Assembly (NCBI GenBank): GCA_964568845.1
Contig: CAZMSC010000038.1
Coordinates: forward strand, 1-14,169
From: DTBU01 sp964568845
GTDB lineage: Archaea; Thermoproteota; CALKCG01; B24
DNA: 14,169 nt
Direction: 5' to 3'
The notes under the pieces are model-generated. The model saw only the letters and a program-made list of their open reading frames with translations. It was not told the origin of the DNA and searched no databases. Positions 1 through 7,033 of this stretch are shown one piece after another. How positions within the stretch are numbered: the stretch's first letter is position 1; each line of letters begins with the position of its first letter. A program made the position numbers and the translations under genes.

Positions 1-21
1 AACCATCACAAAATGATAAAG

Positions 22-31
22 CTTATATATA
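22..31 (+). promoter_or_regulatory. TATA box of tfb
   Basis: CTTATATATA is a strong archaeal TATA element in an AT-rich stretch. A start site about 25 nt downstream (near 53) would leave a leader of roughly 65 nt before the ATG at 120. That is unusually long for this window, where most other promoters give leaderless or very short leaders. Confidence 0.6.
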
Positions 32-65
32 ACTTTTTTAAATCAGTTTTCTTATCCGGGAGCAC

Positions 66-94
66 CTCCTTCTGGGTTGAATTGCTTGAAGGAG
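66..94 (+). promoter_or_regulatory. Leader hairpin with anti-SD-like arm upstream of tfb
   Basis: CTCCTTC (66-72) is perfectly complementary to GAAGGAG (88-94), giving a 7-bp stem with a 15-nt loop inside the predicted tfb leader. The left arm lies in CACCTCCT (63-70), the same sequence as the anti-Shine-Dalgarno tail of 16S rRNA. The right arm is itself SD-like but has no sensible start codon after it. The structure is seen; a regulatory role is inference. Confidence 0.3.
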
Positions 95-119
95 TTGCCA
101 TTTTAAAGAGGAAAAGGCT

Positions 120-1091
120 ATGGGTGTTATCGATGTTAAGAGAAGCGGCTTGGACGTTTCCTCTAGTGAGAAGGCTAAAAAACCCGCTTCCAAGGTTGAG
201 GCCTGTCCAGAGTGCGGTAGTACGGACCTGGTTGTAGATTATGAGAAGGGTGAGACTGTCTGTAGAAGTTGTGGGCTTGTGATAAGTAGTCAGCTTATGG
301 ATCAGGGTCCTGAGTGGAGGGCTTTTACACAGGAGGAGAGGGAGGAGAGGGCTAGGGTCGGTGTACCGATATCCTACTCTGTCCACGATAAGGGTTTATC
401 GACTGTTATAACTAGGATTAACAGGGATGCTTTTGGACGTGAACTGCCGCTGGATATGAGGCTTAGAATGCTTAGACTTAGACGTTGGCAGATAAGGAGT
501 AGGGTTCACTCTTCCATTGAACGTAATCTGAGTCAAGCAATGGCTGAACTTGACAGACTGTCGGATAAGCTCCACATTCCCCCACTTGTTAAGGAGAAGG
601 CATCCCTCATCTATAGGAAGGCTTTAGATAAGGGTTTAGTTAGAGGTAGGAGTATAGCTGCTATAGCTGCCGCAGCCTTGTATGCGGCTTGCCGTCAAAC
701 GGAAACGCCTAGAACCCTTAAAGAGGTTGCAGACGTCAGTATAATTCCTAGGAAGGATATAGCTCGATGTTATAGGCTTCTGCTTAAAGAGCTCAACATA
801 GTGATGCCTATAGCGGATCCCATTAAGTGTGTATCGAAAATAGCTTCTAGGATCGATGTGAGTGAGAAGTGTCAACAGCTAGCTGTAGAAATACTTAAGA
901 AGGCTCAAGAGCTTAAAGCCTCTTCGGGTAAAGATCCCATGGGTTTAGCGGCTGCGGCACTGTACATGGCGTGCACGTTGGAGAAGGAGAAGAAGACTCA
1001 GAAGGAGGTTGCTGAGGCTGCTAACGTTACGGAGGTTACTATCCGCAATAGATATAACGGTTTGAAGAGGGCTTTAGGTTTAAATGCTTAA
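120..1091 (+). CDS. tfb: Transcription initiation factor IIB (TFB)
   Basis: This is the archaeal general transcription factor that bridges TBP-TATA DNA and RNA polymerase. An N-terminal zinc ribbon has Cys29, Cys32, Cys48 and Cys51 (CPEC...CRSC). It is followed by the B-reader/linker region (EWRAFT near 65-70, GLSTVI near 92-97) and two cyclin-like repeats (about 125-220 and 225-320). A helix-turn-helix-like C-terminal segment (TQKEVAEAANVTEVTIRNRY) would contact the BRE. The 323-residue length is close to the family norm. The ATG at 120 follows a purine-rich GAGGAAAAGG stretch, and about 28 residues precede the ribbon. The gene is convergent with aif1 and only 3 nt separate the two stop codons, so each terminator must lie inside the other gene. 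No frameshift or lost ligand is visible. Archaea often carry several TFBs; the sequence does not tell which one this is. Confidence 0.97.
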   Translation: MGVIDVKRSGLDVSSSEKAKKPASKVEACPECGSTDLVVDYEKGETVCRSCGLVISSQLMDQGPEWRAFTQEEREERARVGVPISYSVHDKGLSTVITRINRDAFGRELPLDMRLRMLRLRRWQIRSRVHSSIERNLSQAMAELDRLSDKLHIPPLVKEKASLIYRKALDKGLVRGRSIAAIAAAALYAACRQTETPRTLKEVADVSIIPRKDIARCYRLLLKELNIVMPIADPIKCVSKIASRIDVSEKCQQLAVEILKKAQELKASSGKDPMGLAAAALYMACTLEKEKKTQKEVAEAANVTEVTIRNRYNGLKRALGLNA

Positions 1092-1094
1092 CAG

Positions 1095-1403
1095 CTACTC
1101 GACTTCTATATTGGCTTCTGGAAACCCTATTTTTGCGAGGTAGTTTCTAACTTTATCTCTATGGTCTCCTTGGAGTATTATTCTATTGTCTTTAGCTGTT
1201 CCACCGCATGCGCATATTGTTTTAAGGTCTTGAGCCATCTTCCTGAGGTTTATGTTTTTATCGTTTATACCTTCAACTACTGTTGTTAATTTTCCATACC
1301 TACGTTTTTCGAGTTTTATTAAAACCTTCTGCTGTTCTTTACTGAGAGTCTCGCATATGCATAGATCCTTCGGCAAACCACATACTTTACAAATTTCCTG
1401 CAT
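1095..1403 (-). CDS. Translation initiation factor aIF1 (SUI1 family)
   Basis: This is the archaeal homologue of eIF1/YciH, which binds the small ribosomal subunit near the P site and helps start-codon fidelity. The SUI1 core runs from about residue 28 to the end, with RRYGKLTTVVEG (34-45), LKTICACGGT (60-69) and ILQGDHRDKV (76-85). A short N-terminal knuckle has Cys5, Cys8, Cys15 and Cys17 (CxxC...CxC), as in many archaeal members, and may bind zinc. The 102-residue length is typical. The ATG has an excellent Shine-Dalgarno (AAGGAGG at 1410-1416 on the minus strand, 6-nt spacing). It has its own TATA box just past the pgk stop codon, so it can be expressed apart from gap-pgk although it lies downstream on the same strand. 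Confidence 0.95.
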   Translation of the reverse strand: MQEICKVCGLPKDLCICETLSKEQQKVLIKLEKRRYGKLTTVVEGINDKNINLRKMAQDLKTICACGGTAKDNRIILQGDHRDKVRNYLAKIGFPEANIEVE

Positions 1404-1444
1404 TTATTTCCTCCTTAAGTCGGAAATAAATTGTGTGGATCACC

Positions 1445-1455
1445 GATATAAAACT
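1445..1455 (-). promoter_or_regulatory. TATA box of aif1
   Basis: On the minus strand the sequence reads AGTTTTATATC, about 45 nt before the aif1 ATG and directly after the pgk stop (1458-1460). A start near 1424 would give a leader of about 20 nt that holds the AAGGAGG ribosome-binding site. Confidence 0.5.
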
Positions 1456-1457
1456 TT

Positions 1458-2678
1458 TCAATAGCCTTTACGTTTTAGGATTTCAACGCCAGGCAACTTC
1501 GCTCCGGTTATGTACTCTATGAACGCTCCACCAGCTAAGCTTACATAGTCAAACTTGTCGTACAGGTTAAGCTTCTTTAAGACGGCTGCTGTATCTCCTC
1601 CACCGGCGACCTTGTAAGCCCTGCTTAAGGCAACGGCTTCAAAAACCCTCCTGCTTCCCTCTATGAAGGCGTCTTTCTCGTAAACTCCCAGCGGCCCGCT
1701 TATAAGTATGGATTTAGCACTTCTTAGAAGTCTTACGTAGGTGTCTGCGGTTTCAACGCCTATATCCGATATGGGCTTTTCAGAGGGCAGCTCGGAAACC
1801 TTTACTTCAACTCTCTTCCCGTCGACGTCTAAGGCTAAATCTACTGGAAGTTTAATCCTATCTCCATATTGCTCCACAAGCTCTTCAGCCTGGGGTGTGA
1901 GCTCGTACAGCTTCTTACGTTTGAGGACTTCGACGTTTACACCGCCTAGGTTTACGCCTTTAGCCGCTAGGAAAAGCTGGCTTACAAGCCCCCCTGTTAA
2001 GATGGAATCTGCTATGTTGTTTTTAAGCATGTATTCAACTATGGTTACGGTTTTCTCGGCTTTAGCCCCACCGAGTACGCACATCATGGGTTTTTCAGGC
2101 CTTTCAAAAACCTTTGAGAGTGCTTTAAGCTCTCTCTCCATAACCCTACCCGCGCAAACAGGCTTTACCGGTGCGAACCCTACAACTGAGCAGTGGCCCC
2201 TATGAGCTACTGAAAAGCCGTCTAAAACGAATACGTCTATCAAAGGTGCAAGCTCTTGGACAAGTTTAGACTTCGAATGCTCTTCGGGGGTTTTATCTTT
2301 AGCCTCGTCTGGGAAGCTTCTAACGTTTTTAAGAACTAAGGCTTCTCCAGGTTTGAGGTCTCTTATAGAGTTCTTCGCCTCGTCACCAGATAGGTCGTGT
2401 ACGTATTTCACAGGTCTGCCTAAGACCGCGCTGAGGGCTTCAGCATGCTCTTTCAAAGACTCTACGTAATCTGGGTCTCCAGGTCTCCCCTGGTGTGCAA
2501 TTATAACAACTCTGGCGCCCTTATCGCAGAGCTCTCTAATAGTTTCTGCGTGCTCTCTAATACGCGAATCGTCGATTATCTTCTTGGAATTTGGGTCTAT
2601 GGGTACGTTGAAGTCGGGTCTTACAAGCACGGTTTTCCCGTAAAAATAAAAATTGTCGAGGGTTGGAAACTCCGACAT
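1458..2678 (-). CDS. pgk: Phosphoglycerate kinase
   Basis: This enzyme converts 1,3-bisphosphoglycerate plus ADP to 3-phosphoglycerate plus ATP in glycolysis, and runs the reverse in gluconeogenesis; it is cytosolic. The 406-residue length is typical. The N-terminal substrate domain shows VRPDFNVP (19-26), the basic HQGRPG loop (62-67), KNVR (117-120) and LDGFSVAHRGHCS (152-164). The C-terminal nucleotide domain shows LGGAKAEKT (202-210), GPLGVYE (329-335), the GGGDT phosphate loop (359-363) and LAGGAFIEYI (381-390). The sequence looks like archaeal PGK (FSVAHR instead of the bacterial FGTAHR). It follows gap by 15 nt on the same strand. Its Shine-Dalgarno (GGTGAGGAG, 2684-2692) sits right beside the gap stop codon, so the two are very likely co-transcribed and translationally linked. 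No separate promoter is evident. Confidence 0.97.
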   Translation of the reverse strand: MSEFPTLDNFYFYGKTVLVRPDFNVPIDPNSKKIIDDSRIREHAETIRELCDKGARVVIIAHQGRPGDPDYVESLKEHAEALSAVLGRPVKYVHDLSGDEAKNSIRDLKPGEALVLKNVRSFPDEAKDKTPEEHSKSKLVQELAPLIDVFVLDGFSVAHRGHCSVVGFAPVKPVCAGRVMERELKALSKVFERPEKPMMCVLGGAKAEKTVTIVEYMLKNNIADSILTGGLVSQLFLAAKGVNLGGVNVEVLKRKKLYELTPQAEELVEQYGDRIKLPVDLALDVDGKRVEVKVSELPSEKPISDIGVETADTYVRLLRSAKSILISGPLGVYEKDAFIEGSRRVFEAVALSRAYKVAGGGDTAAVLKKLNLYDKFDYVSLAGGAFIEYITGAKLPGVEILKRKGY

Positions 2679-2693
2679 TTAAACTCCTCACCT

Positions 2694-3743
2694 TTAAAAG
2701 CCTTTACACTCGGCGATATCGCAGATCTTCTTTATCATCTCAGCCATACGGCACGAGTAGCCCCATTCGTTGTCGTACCATGATAGCACTTTGACTAGTC
2801 TGCCTATGGCTTTAGTCATAGGTCCATCTACGACTGAAGAGTATGGCGATTTAATGTAGTCTGAAGATACCAGCTCTTCATCGGTATATCCTAGTATTCC
2901 CTTAAGCGGAGGCTTTTCAGAGGCTTCTTTAAACGCTTGGTTTACTTCTTTAGCCGTTACTTCACGATTTAATATTGCAGTTAGATCTATCATCGAAACG
3001 GTAGGTACTGGTACTCTTAAAGCGATTCCAGTCATCCTACCTTTAAGCTCAGGTAGAGTCAGCGTAGCTGCTTCAGCGGCGCCGGTTGTTGTAGGCACTA
3101 TGTTCCAGGAGGCTGATCTAGCCCTTCTAAGGTCTGTATGTTGCATGTCGAGTAGTCTCTGGTCGTTTGTAACAGCGTGCACTGTGTTCATTAAGCCGCA
3201 CTCCATGCCAAACCGCTCATTTAAGACTTTAGCTATTGGGGCTACGGCATTGGTCGTACAGGATGCCAGAGATATTATGTTGTGCTTCTCGTGGTCGTAT
3301 AGGTGGTCGTTGACACCTATTACAACCGTTATATCGGCTGATTCAGCAGGCCTCATCGGCGCAGATACTAGAACCTTCTTAGCTCCAGCCGCTAGGTGTT
3401 TAGCAGCATCATCCCTCTTAGTGAACCTGCCCGTCGACTCGATTACTGCGTACACTCCGAGGTCTTTCCATGGAAGCTTGGTTATGTCAGGCTGGGATAA
3501 GACGGCTATCTTAACGTTTTTAGCGATTAGGTAGTTTCCTTCAACTTTAACGTCGAACGGTGCTTTTCCGAATGTGCTGTCGTATTTAAGTAGATGTGCC
3601 AGCGTTTTCGCATCGGTCAAGTCGTTTACTGCTACAAAGTCTATGTCGATATCTCTTTCTAAGGCCGCTCTGAACAGGAGCCTACCAATCCTTCCAAACC
3701 CGTTTATCGCTACGGGTACTGGCAAGACATCACCAGCTTTCAT
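2694..3743 (-). CDS. gap: Class I (bacterial-type) glyceraldehyde-3-phosphate dehydrogenase
   Basis: This enzyme oxidises glyceraldehyde 3-phosphate to 1,3-bisphosphoglycerate with NAD(P)+, and is reversible. The NAD-binding half has INGFGRIG (13-20) and the AVND turn (38-41), whose Asp41 suggests NAD preference. The catalytic motif is SCTTN (161-165, nucleophile Cys162), followed by HAVTNDQR, DLRRARSAS, the GAA segment and the C-terminal SWYDNEWGYS. These are hallmarks of the bacterial/eukaryotic class I enzyme, not the usual archaeal type II enzyme. At the Leu-Pro position linked to NAD specificity in Bacillus-type enzymes it reads Met-Gln, so cofactor choice is not settled by sequence. The ATG at 3743 is about 23 nt past a TATA box, consistent with a leaderless mRNA. 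It heads the gap-pgk operon. Mixed ancestry of this operon points to horizontal acquisition of gap. Confidence 0.96.
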   Translation of the reverse strand: MKAGDVLPVPVAINGFGRIGRLLFRAALERDIDIDFVAVNDLTDAKTLAHLLKYDSTFGKAPFDVKVEGNYLIAKNVKIAVLSQPDITKLPWKDLGVYAVIESTGRFTKRDDAAKHLAAGAKKVLVSAPMRPAESADITVVIGVNDHLYDHEKHNIISLASCTTNAVAPIAKVLNERFGMECGLMNTVHAVTNDQRLLDMQHTDLRRARSASWNIVPTTTGAAEAATLTLPELKGRMTGIALRVPVPTVSMIDLTAILNREVTAKEVNQAFKEASEKPPLKGILGYTDEELVSSDYIKSPYSSVVDGPMTKAIGRLVKVLSWYDNEWGYSCRMAEMIKKICDIAECKGF

Positions 3744-3760
3744 TAGAACAAGGATTTAGA

Positions 3761-3770
3761 TTATAAAGTT
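3761..3770 (-). promoter_or_regulatory. TATA box of gap-pgk operon
   Basis: On the minus strand it reads AACTTTATAA in the 44-nt space between the phosphodiesterase stop and the gap ATG. Its centre is about 23 nt from the ATG, so transcription should begin at or next to the start codon (leaderless). Confidence 0.55.
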
Positions 3771-3787
3771 TTTCGTAGATTCTCCAG

Positions 3788-4282
3788 TTATAGCTCGATA
3801 GTCTCTACTTTCAGCGTTTCAGAGTCTAGAATGGCGATTGTTTTCCTCCCAGTGAGGTATCCGCATGCCTCACCCGGGTTTACAACGATACAGCCTCCTA
3901 TGCTCTCAACAGCGGCTTTATGCGTATGTCCTCTAACTAAAACCCTGTACAGGCCGCTTAAGGCTAAAGCCTTGACTATGCGTTCGTCTACGCCGTGTAT
4001 GACAGCGCCGTTTAACCCGTCTAATTTGAACTCCTCAAACATGTCTATTTTAAACCCTAGCTCTAAGGCTCTATCTTTAAGCTTTTCACGTTCACCGTCG
4101 ACGTTTCCGTAAACTCCTACTAGGCTACATTTAAGCTCTTTAAACCTTAACATTGCGAATGGAGCGCACCAGTCTCCAGCGTGGACGGCAAGTTCAACGT
4201 TTCTACTGTTGAAGAGCTCTACAGCCTTATCTATGGCTGTTAGATTGTCATGTGTATCCGATATCAGGCCTACCAGCACCAT
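3788..4282 (-). CDS. YfcE/MJ0936-type metallophosphoesterase
   Basis: This is a small calcineurin-like phosphoesterase. Relatives such as E. coli YfcE and MJ0936 hydrolyse phosphodiesters with bound Mn/Ni-type metals; the natural substrate is unknown. With the start at 4282 the protein has 164 residues, and all metal-site motifs are present: SDTHDN (8-13, Asp9/His11), HAGD (34-37), YGNVDGE (58-64, Asn60), HG (96-97) and GHTH (118-121, His119/His121). NPGEA (135-139) follows. A longer in-frame reading to 4351 exists, but its 23 extra residues are hydrophobic and unlike the family, whose members start right before the first strand (MVLVGLISDTHDN). I therefore chose the inner ATG. The upstream AT-rich region is shared with divergent nnr. 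No Shine-Dalgarno is visible, which fits a short or absent leader. Confidence 0.9.
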   Translation of the reverse strand: MVLVGLISDTHDNLTAIDKAVELFNSRNVELAVHAGDWCAPFAMLRFKELKCSLVGVYGNVDGEREKLKDRALELGFKIDMFEEFKLDGLNGAVIHGVDERIVKALALSGLYRVLVRGHTHKAAVESIGGCIVVNPGEACGYLTGRKTIAILDSETLKVETIEL

Positions 4283-4373
4283 AAAGGTCAGACATATTAA
4301 GTAAAATTGGCCATTTAAAAACTGCGGTTTCCCATGAACCTTTAAAAGCACCGCGTATCTAAACTCGATATAG
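4283..4373. promoter_or_regulatory. Divergent promoter region, phosphodiesterase / nnr
   Basis: This is a 91-nt AT-rich spacer between divergent genes. On the plus strand CCTTTAAAAG ends about 26 nt before the nnr GTG (4374), the distance expected for a leaderless transcript. On the minus strand TTTTAAAT (4313-4320) is the likeliest TATA element for the phosphodiesterase, about 34 nt before its ATG. Confidence 0.45.
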
Positions 4374-5924
4374 GTGGATTCTTTGGATGTTTTAACGGGT
4401 AGGGAGATGTATGCTGAGGAGCTTAACGCCGCCTACCTGGGTGTTTCAGAGCTTCAGCTTATGGAGAACGCTGGAGCTGCTGTAGCCAGGGAGGTGGCGT
4501 CTAGGTTCAACTCTAAGGATTGTAGGGTTGTCGTGTATGCTGGAACTGGTGGAAATGGCGGTGACGGTTTTGTAGCCGCTAGGCACTTGGCGTATCATGG
4601 GTTTAAGGTTAAAGTGGTTTTAGTGGGTAGGGTTAAAGACGTTGTTAGAGAGTCTTCTAAGGTTAATTTGAAGGCTCTGCTCAGGATGAAGGATTCCGTA
4701 GAGTTTGTTGAAGCCTACGACTCATCTATGTTTGAAGTGGAAGATGCCGATGTACTTATAGATGCTATTCTAGGCTATGGTGTTAAAGGTCTTCTGAAGC
4801 AGCCGATACTGGAGGCTGTTAGAAAGTTTAACGGGTCCAAGGGGTTTAAAGTAGCCGTCGATATTCCGACAGGCTTAGATGCTGATACTGGTGAGGTTTT
4901 AGGTGAATCCGTTAAAGCGGATTTGACCTTGACCTTCCATAAGCCTAAGAGGGGGCTTTTAAACAACCCTAGCTTCGTCGGCGAGCTTAAAATCGTAAAC
5001 GTAGGTATCCCGCCTGAGGCCTCTCTATACGCGGGTCCCGGTGACGTTTTCCTAGCCGTTAAGCCCAGGCCTCCTCAGTCGCACAAGGGAGACTTCGGTA
5101 GACTGCTTGTTGTAGGCGGTAGTGAAACCTATACTGGTGCTCCGGCTTTAACGGCTATGGCCGCTTTGAGGGCTGGTGTAGACCTTGTTTTCGTAGCTGC
5201 TCCTGAGAAGACGGCCTATACGATATCCGGCTTCTCGCCAAACCTGATAACTGTTAAACTTGAGGGGGATTATTTGAAACCTGAACACTTCGAAAAGCTT
5301 AAGCCTTTAATCGATAAGTCTACTGGCTTAGCCATCGGCCCAGGTCTAGGCGTGAGGGATGAGACTTTCCAGGCGTGTAGGCTTATAGTTGAATATGCGT
5401 GGTCTAGGAAGGTCCCAACGGTTATAGATGCTGACGGTTTGAAAGCCTACGCCGTTTACAAGCCTAAGGCGGCTTACACCACGGTGTTAACCCCCCACTT
5501 AGGCGAGTACGCTCTGATATTTGGTCAGCCTCCTAAGGACTTTGAAAGCTTGAAGCTTCACGTTAAAGAGAACGCTGCTAGGATGGGCTTGACAATGCTG
5601 CTTAAAGGCATGATTGATATTATAAGCGACGGCTCACGTGTTAAATTAAACTTCACGGGGAATCCTGGGATGACTGTAGGCGGTACTGGGGACGTTTTAA
5701 CAGGTGTAGTTGCAACATTTCTAAGTCAGAATGTTGAGCCTTTTAGAGCTGCTACTGCTGCAGCGTTTATAAACGGCTTGGCCGGTGATATCGTTGCCTC
5801 AAAGATCGGGTATCACATAACTGCGTCAGACCTATTAGACGCCCTACCGGAGGCCATCGAGCTCTGCGTGAAGGGAGACCTAGTTAGGCTTAAAGAGCTC
5901 TACTATTCTAAAAATGTTTGGTAG
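4374..5924 (+). CDS. nnr: Bifunctional NAD(P)HX epimerase / ADP-dependent dehydratase
   Basis: This is a metabolite-repair enzyme. The N-terminal half interconverts R- and S-NAD(P)HX; the C-terminal half dehydrates S-NAD(P)HX back to NAD(P)H using ADP. Both domains are intact in 516 residues. The epimerase domain (about 1-220) has LMENAG (29-34), GTGGNGGDGF (57-66), the Asp130 region and DIPTGLDADTG (163-173). The dehydratase (ribokinase-like, about 230-510) has HKGDFGRLLVVGGS (237-250), GPGLG (322-326), DADGLKAYA (352-360), LTPHLGE (372-378) and GGTGDVLTG (436-444) with catalytic Asp440. The GTG start at 4374 is supported by the TATA spacing; a later ATG at residue 12 is possible but would cut the first helix. 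NADHX arises by hydration of NADH, including as a side reaction of GAPDH, whose gene is 0.6 kb away. Confidence 0.96.
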   Translation: MDSLDVLTGREMYAEELNAAYLGVSELQLMENAGAAVAREVASRFNSKDCRVVVYAGTGGNGGDGFVAARHLAYHGFKVKVVLVGRVKDVVRESSKVNLKALLRMKDSVEFVEAYDSSMFEVEDADVLIDAILGYGVKGLLKQPILEAVRKFNGSKGFKVAVDIPTGLDADTGEVLGESVKADLTLTFHKPKRGLLNNPSFVGELKIVNVGIPPEASLYAGPGDVFLAVKPRPPQSHKGDFGRLLVVGGSETYTGAPALTAMAALRAGVDLVFVAAPEKTAYTISGFSPNLITVKLEGDYLKPEHFEKLKPLIDKSTGLAIGPGLGVRDETFQACRLIVEYAWSRKVPTVIDADGLKAYAVYKPKAAYTTVLTPHLGEYALIFGQPPKDFESLKLHVKENAARMGLTMLLKGMIDIISDGSRVKLNFTGNPGMTVGGTGDVLTGVVATFLSQNVEPFRAATAAAFINGLAGDIVASKIGYHITASDLLDALPEAIELCVKGDLVRLKELYYSKNVW

Positions 5925-5939
5925 AGTTTTAAGCCAGGT

Positions 5940-6971
5940 TTATACGTCTTTTAGAAAGTTTTCCGGAATTATATAGTCTCCCCTATCTCCTCCCACTACA
6001 ACTCTAAACCAATATTCACCGTTTAAATCTGTGACCTTTTCAAGTTTACCTGAGACTCTGATGATGTCTCCAGTTTTCGCCTGTTCGCAGAACCTACCTC
6101 TGAAGGAGTAGACTTCCCTCAGCTCGGCTGGGTTGATTTTCACATTCGATAGGAATTGGACGTTTGAAACACTGTATCTACATGGTGTGAATATAGACTC
6201 TGAATCGTCTGAAACTTCAGCTCTTATCGTGCAGAATCCCATAGGCTCGTAGACTTTATCTCCATATCCCTCATAGACTTCATTCCAATCGTGTAGGAAC
6301 CTTATGAAGAAGCTTCTACCCATAAACTTCCCCTGGGTCTTTTTACCGCCTTCAACTTTCAAGAAGGCTTTAAACGGTATACTCGTATCTTGAGACCTAA
6401 ACTCGTACAGTTCAGCCAGCTCGTCGAAGTTGTATGGTTTAACTTCGCCGTGTTCGTTCATAAGCTCTTCAAGAGCCCTATACACTTTGAGGGAGTTTTC
6501 CCTCCCGTAGACTATCACGTCTATGTCTGAGTTTTCATTGTGGAGTCCGACCAGCATTGAGCCGGATAATCCAATGCCATCTACGGGTATTCCCGATTTA
6601 ACGGATAGAAGTTTTACGAATTCTAAAGCATTTTCTTCGACCCTGTCTTTAACACCCATCGCTATGAGCTGTTTAACCTTCAACTGTGGGTTGTAGACGC
6701 GTTTAATCCTATCCAGCGGCACTCCCTGCATTTCCATGTTGAAGACAGGGCTTCTAAATATGTATATTGGAGCGTTCTGCCTTAGGAATTCCTCCCTATC
6801 TTTAAGCCTGTACACTTTACGGTATTTCACTCCAAGTCTAACTCTACTTCCGCCTTCGTCTGGAACGTATCTTAAGTAGGCTATCACTCTGTCCGGCGGG
6901 TGGGAGAAGCCTTTAACGTCGAATATGAAGCCTTCCAAGGTTTCTATAAAGTCTCCCTCTCTCAGCCTCAT
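5940..6971 (-). CDS. Pol-beta-superfamily nucleotidyltransferase-domain protein, paralogue A
   Basis: The protein has 343 residues and an unknown role. The centre carries the nucleotidyltransferase signature: Gly137-Ser138, then 10 residues later Asp149-x-Asp151 (LSGSMLVGLHNENSDIDVIV). So the first two catalytic carboxylates are present; I cannot assign the third. The N-terminal about 60 residues form a conserved strand-rich block (GDFIETLEGFIFDV...HPPDRVIAYLRYVP). The C-terminal about 50 residues (GDIIRVSGKLEKV...VVGG..GDYIIP) resemble a small OB-like beta barrel. The whole architecture is shared with the neighbouring plus-strand gene, so the two are paralogues. Archaeal homologues are annotated only as predicted nucleotidyltransferases, as far as I recall; substrate (RNA, protein or small molecule) is open. 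It is convergent with nnr and divergent from its paralogue, sharing one TATA box. No signal peptide or membrane segment is seen. Confidence 0.85.
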   Translation of the reverse strand: MRLREGDFIETLEGFIFDVKGFSHPPDRVIAYLRYVPDEGGSRVRLGVKYRKVYRLKDREEFLRQNAPIYIFRSPVFNMEMQGVPLDRIKRVYNPQLKVKQLIAMGVKDRVEENALEFVKLLSVKSGIPVDGIGLSGSMLVGLHNENSDIDVIVYGRENSLKVYRALEELMNEHGEVKPYNFDELAELYEFRSQDTSIPFKAFLKVEGGKKTQGKFMGRSFFIRFLHDWNEVYEGYGDKVYEPMGFCTIRAEVSDDSESIFTPCRYSVSNVQFLSNVKINPAELREVYSFRGRFCEQAKTGDIIRVSGKLEKVTDLNGEYWFRVVVGGDRGDYIIPENFLKDV

Positions 6972-6998
6972 ACCTCTGAGTAGTAAACCTATGTAACG

Positions 6999-7009
6999 CT
7001 TATATAAAG
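6999..7009. promoter_or_regulatory. Shared bidirectional TATA box for the nucleotidyltransferase paralogues
   Basis: CTTATATAAAG is one base away from the perfect palindrome CTTATATAAG. Its edges are 28 nt from the minus-strand ATG (6971) and 25 nt from the plus-strand ATG (7034). A single TBP site could therefore direct near-leaderless transcription both ways. I see no second TATA element in the 62-nt spacer. Confidence 0.6.
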
Positions 7010-7033
7010 AGTTGCCGATATCAATCCCACGCT

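Noticed and set aside
3100..3534. 144-codon open frame opposite gap
   Set aside because: Antisense shadow of a strongly conserved gene; serine/cysteine-rich translation with no family features. The same holds for frames opposite pgk, nnr and the glutamate-synthase-like gene.
4283..4351. Longer start for the phosphodiesterase, adding 23 residues
   Set aside because: The added residues do not resemble the family N terminus, overlap the nnr promoter region, and homologues begin right at the first beta strand.
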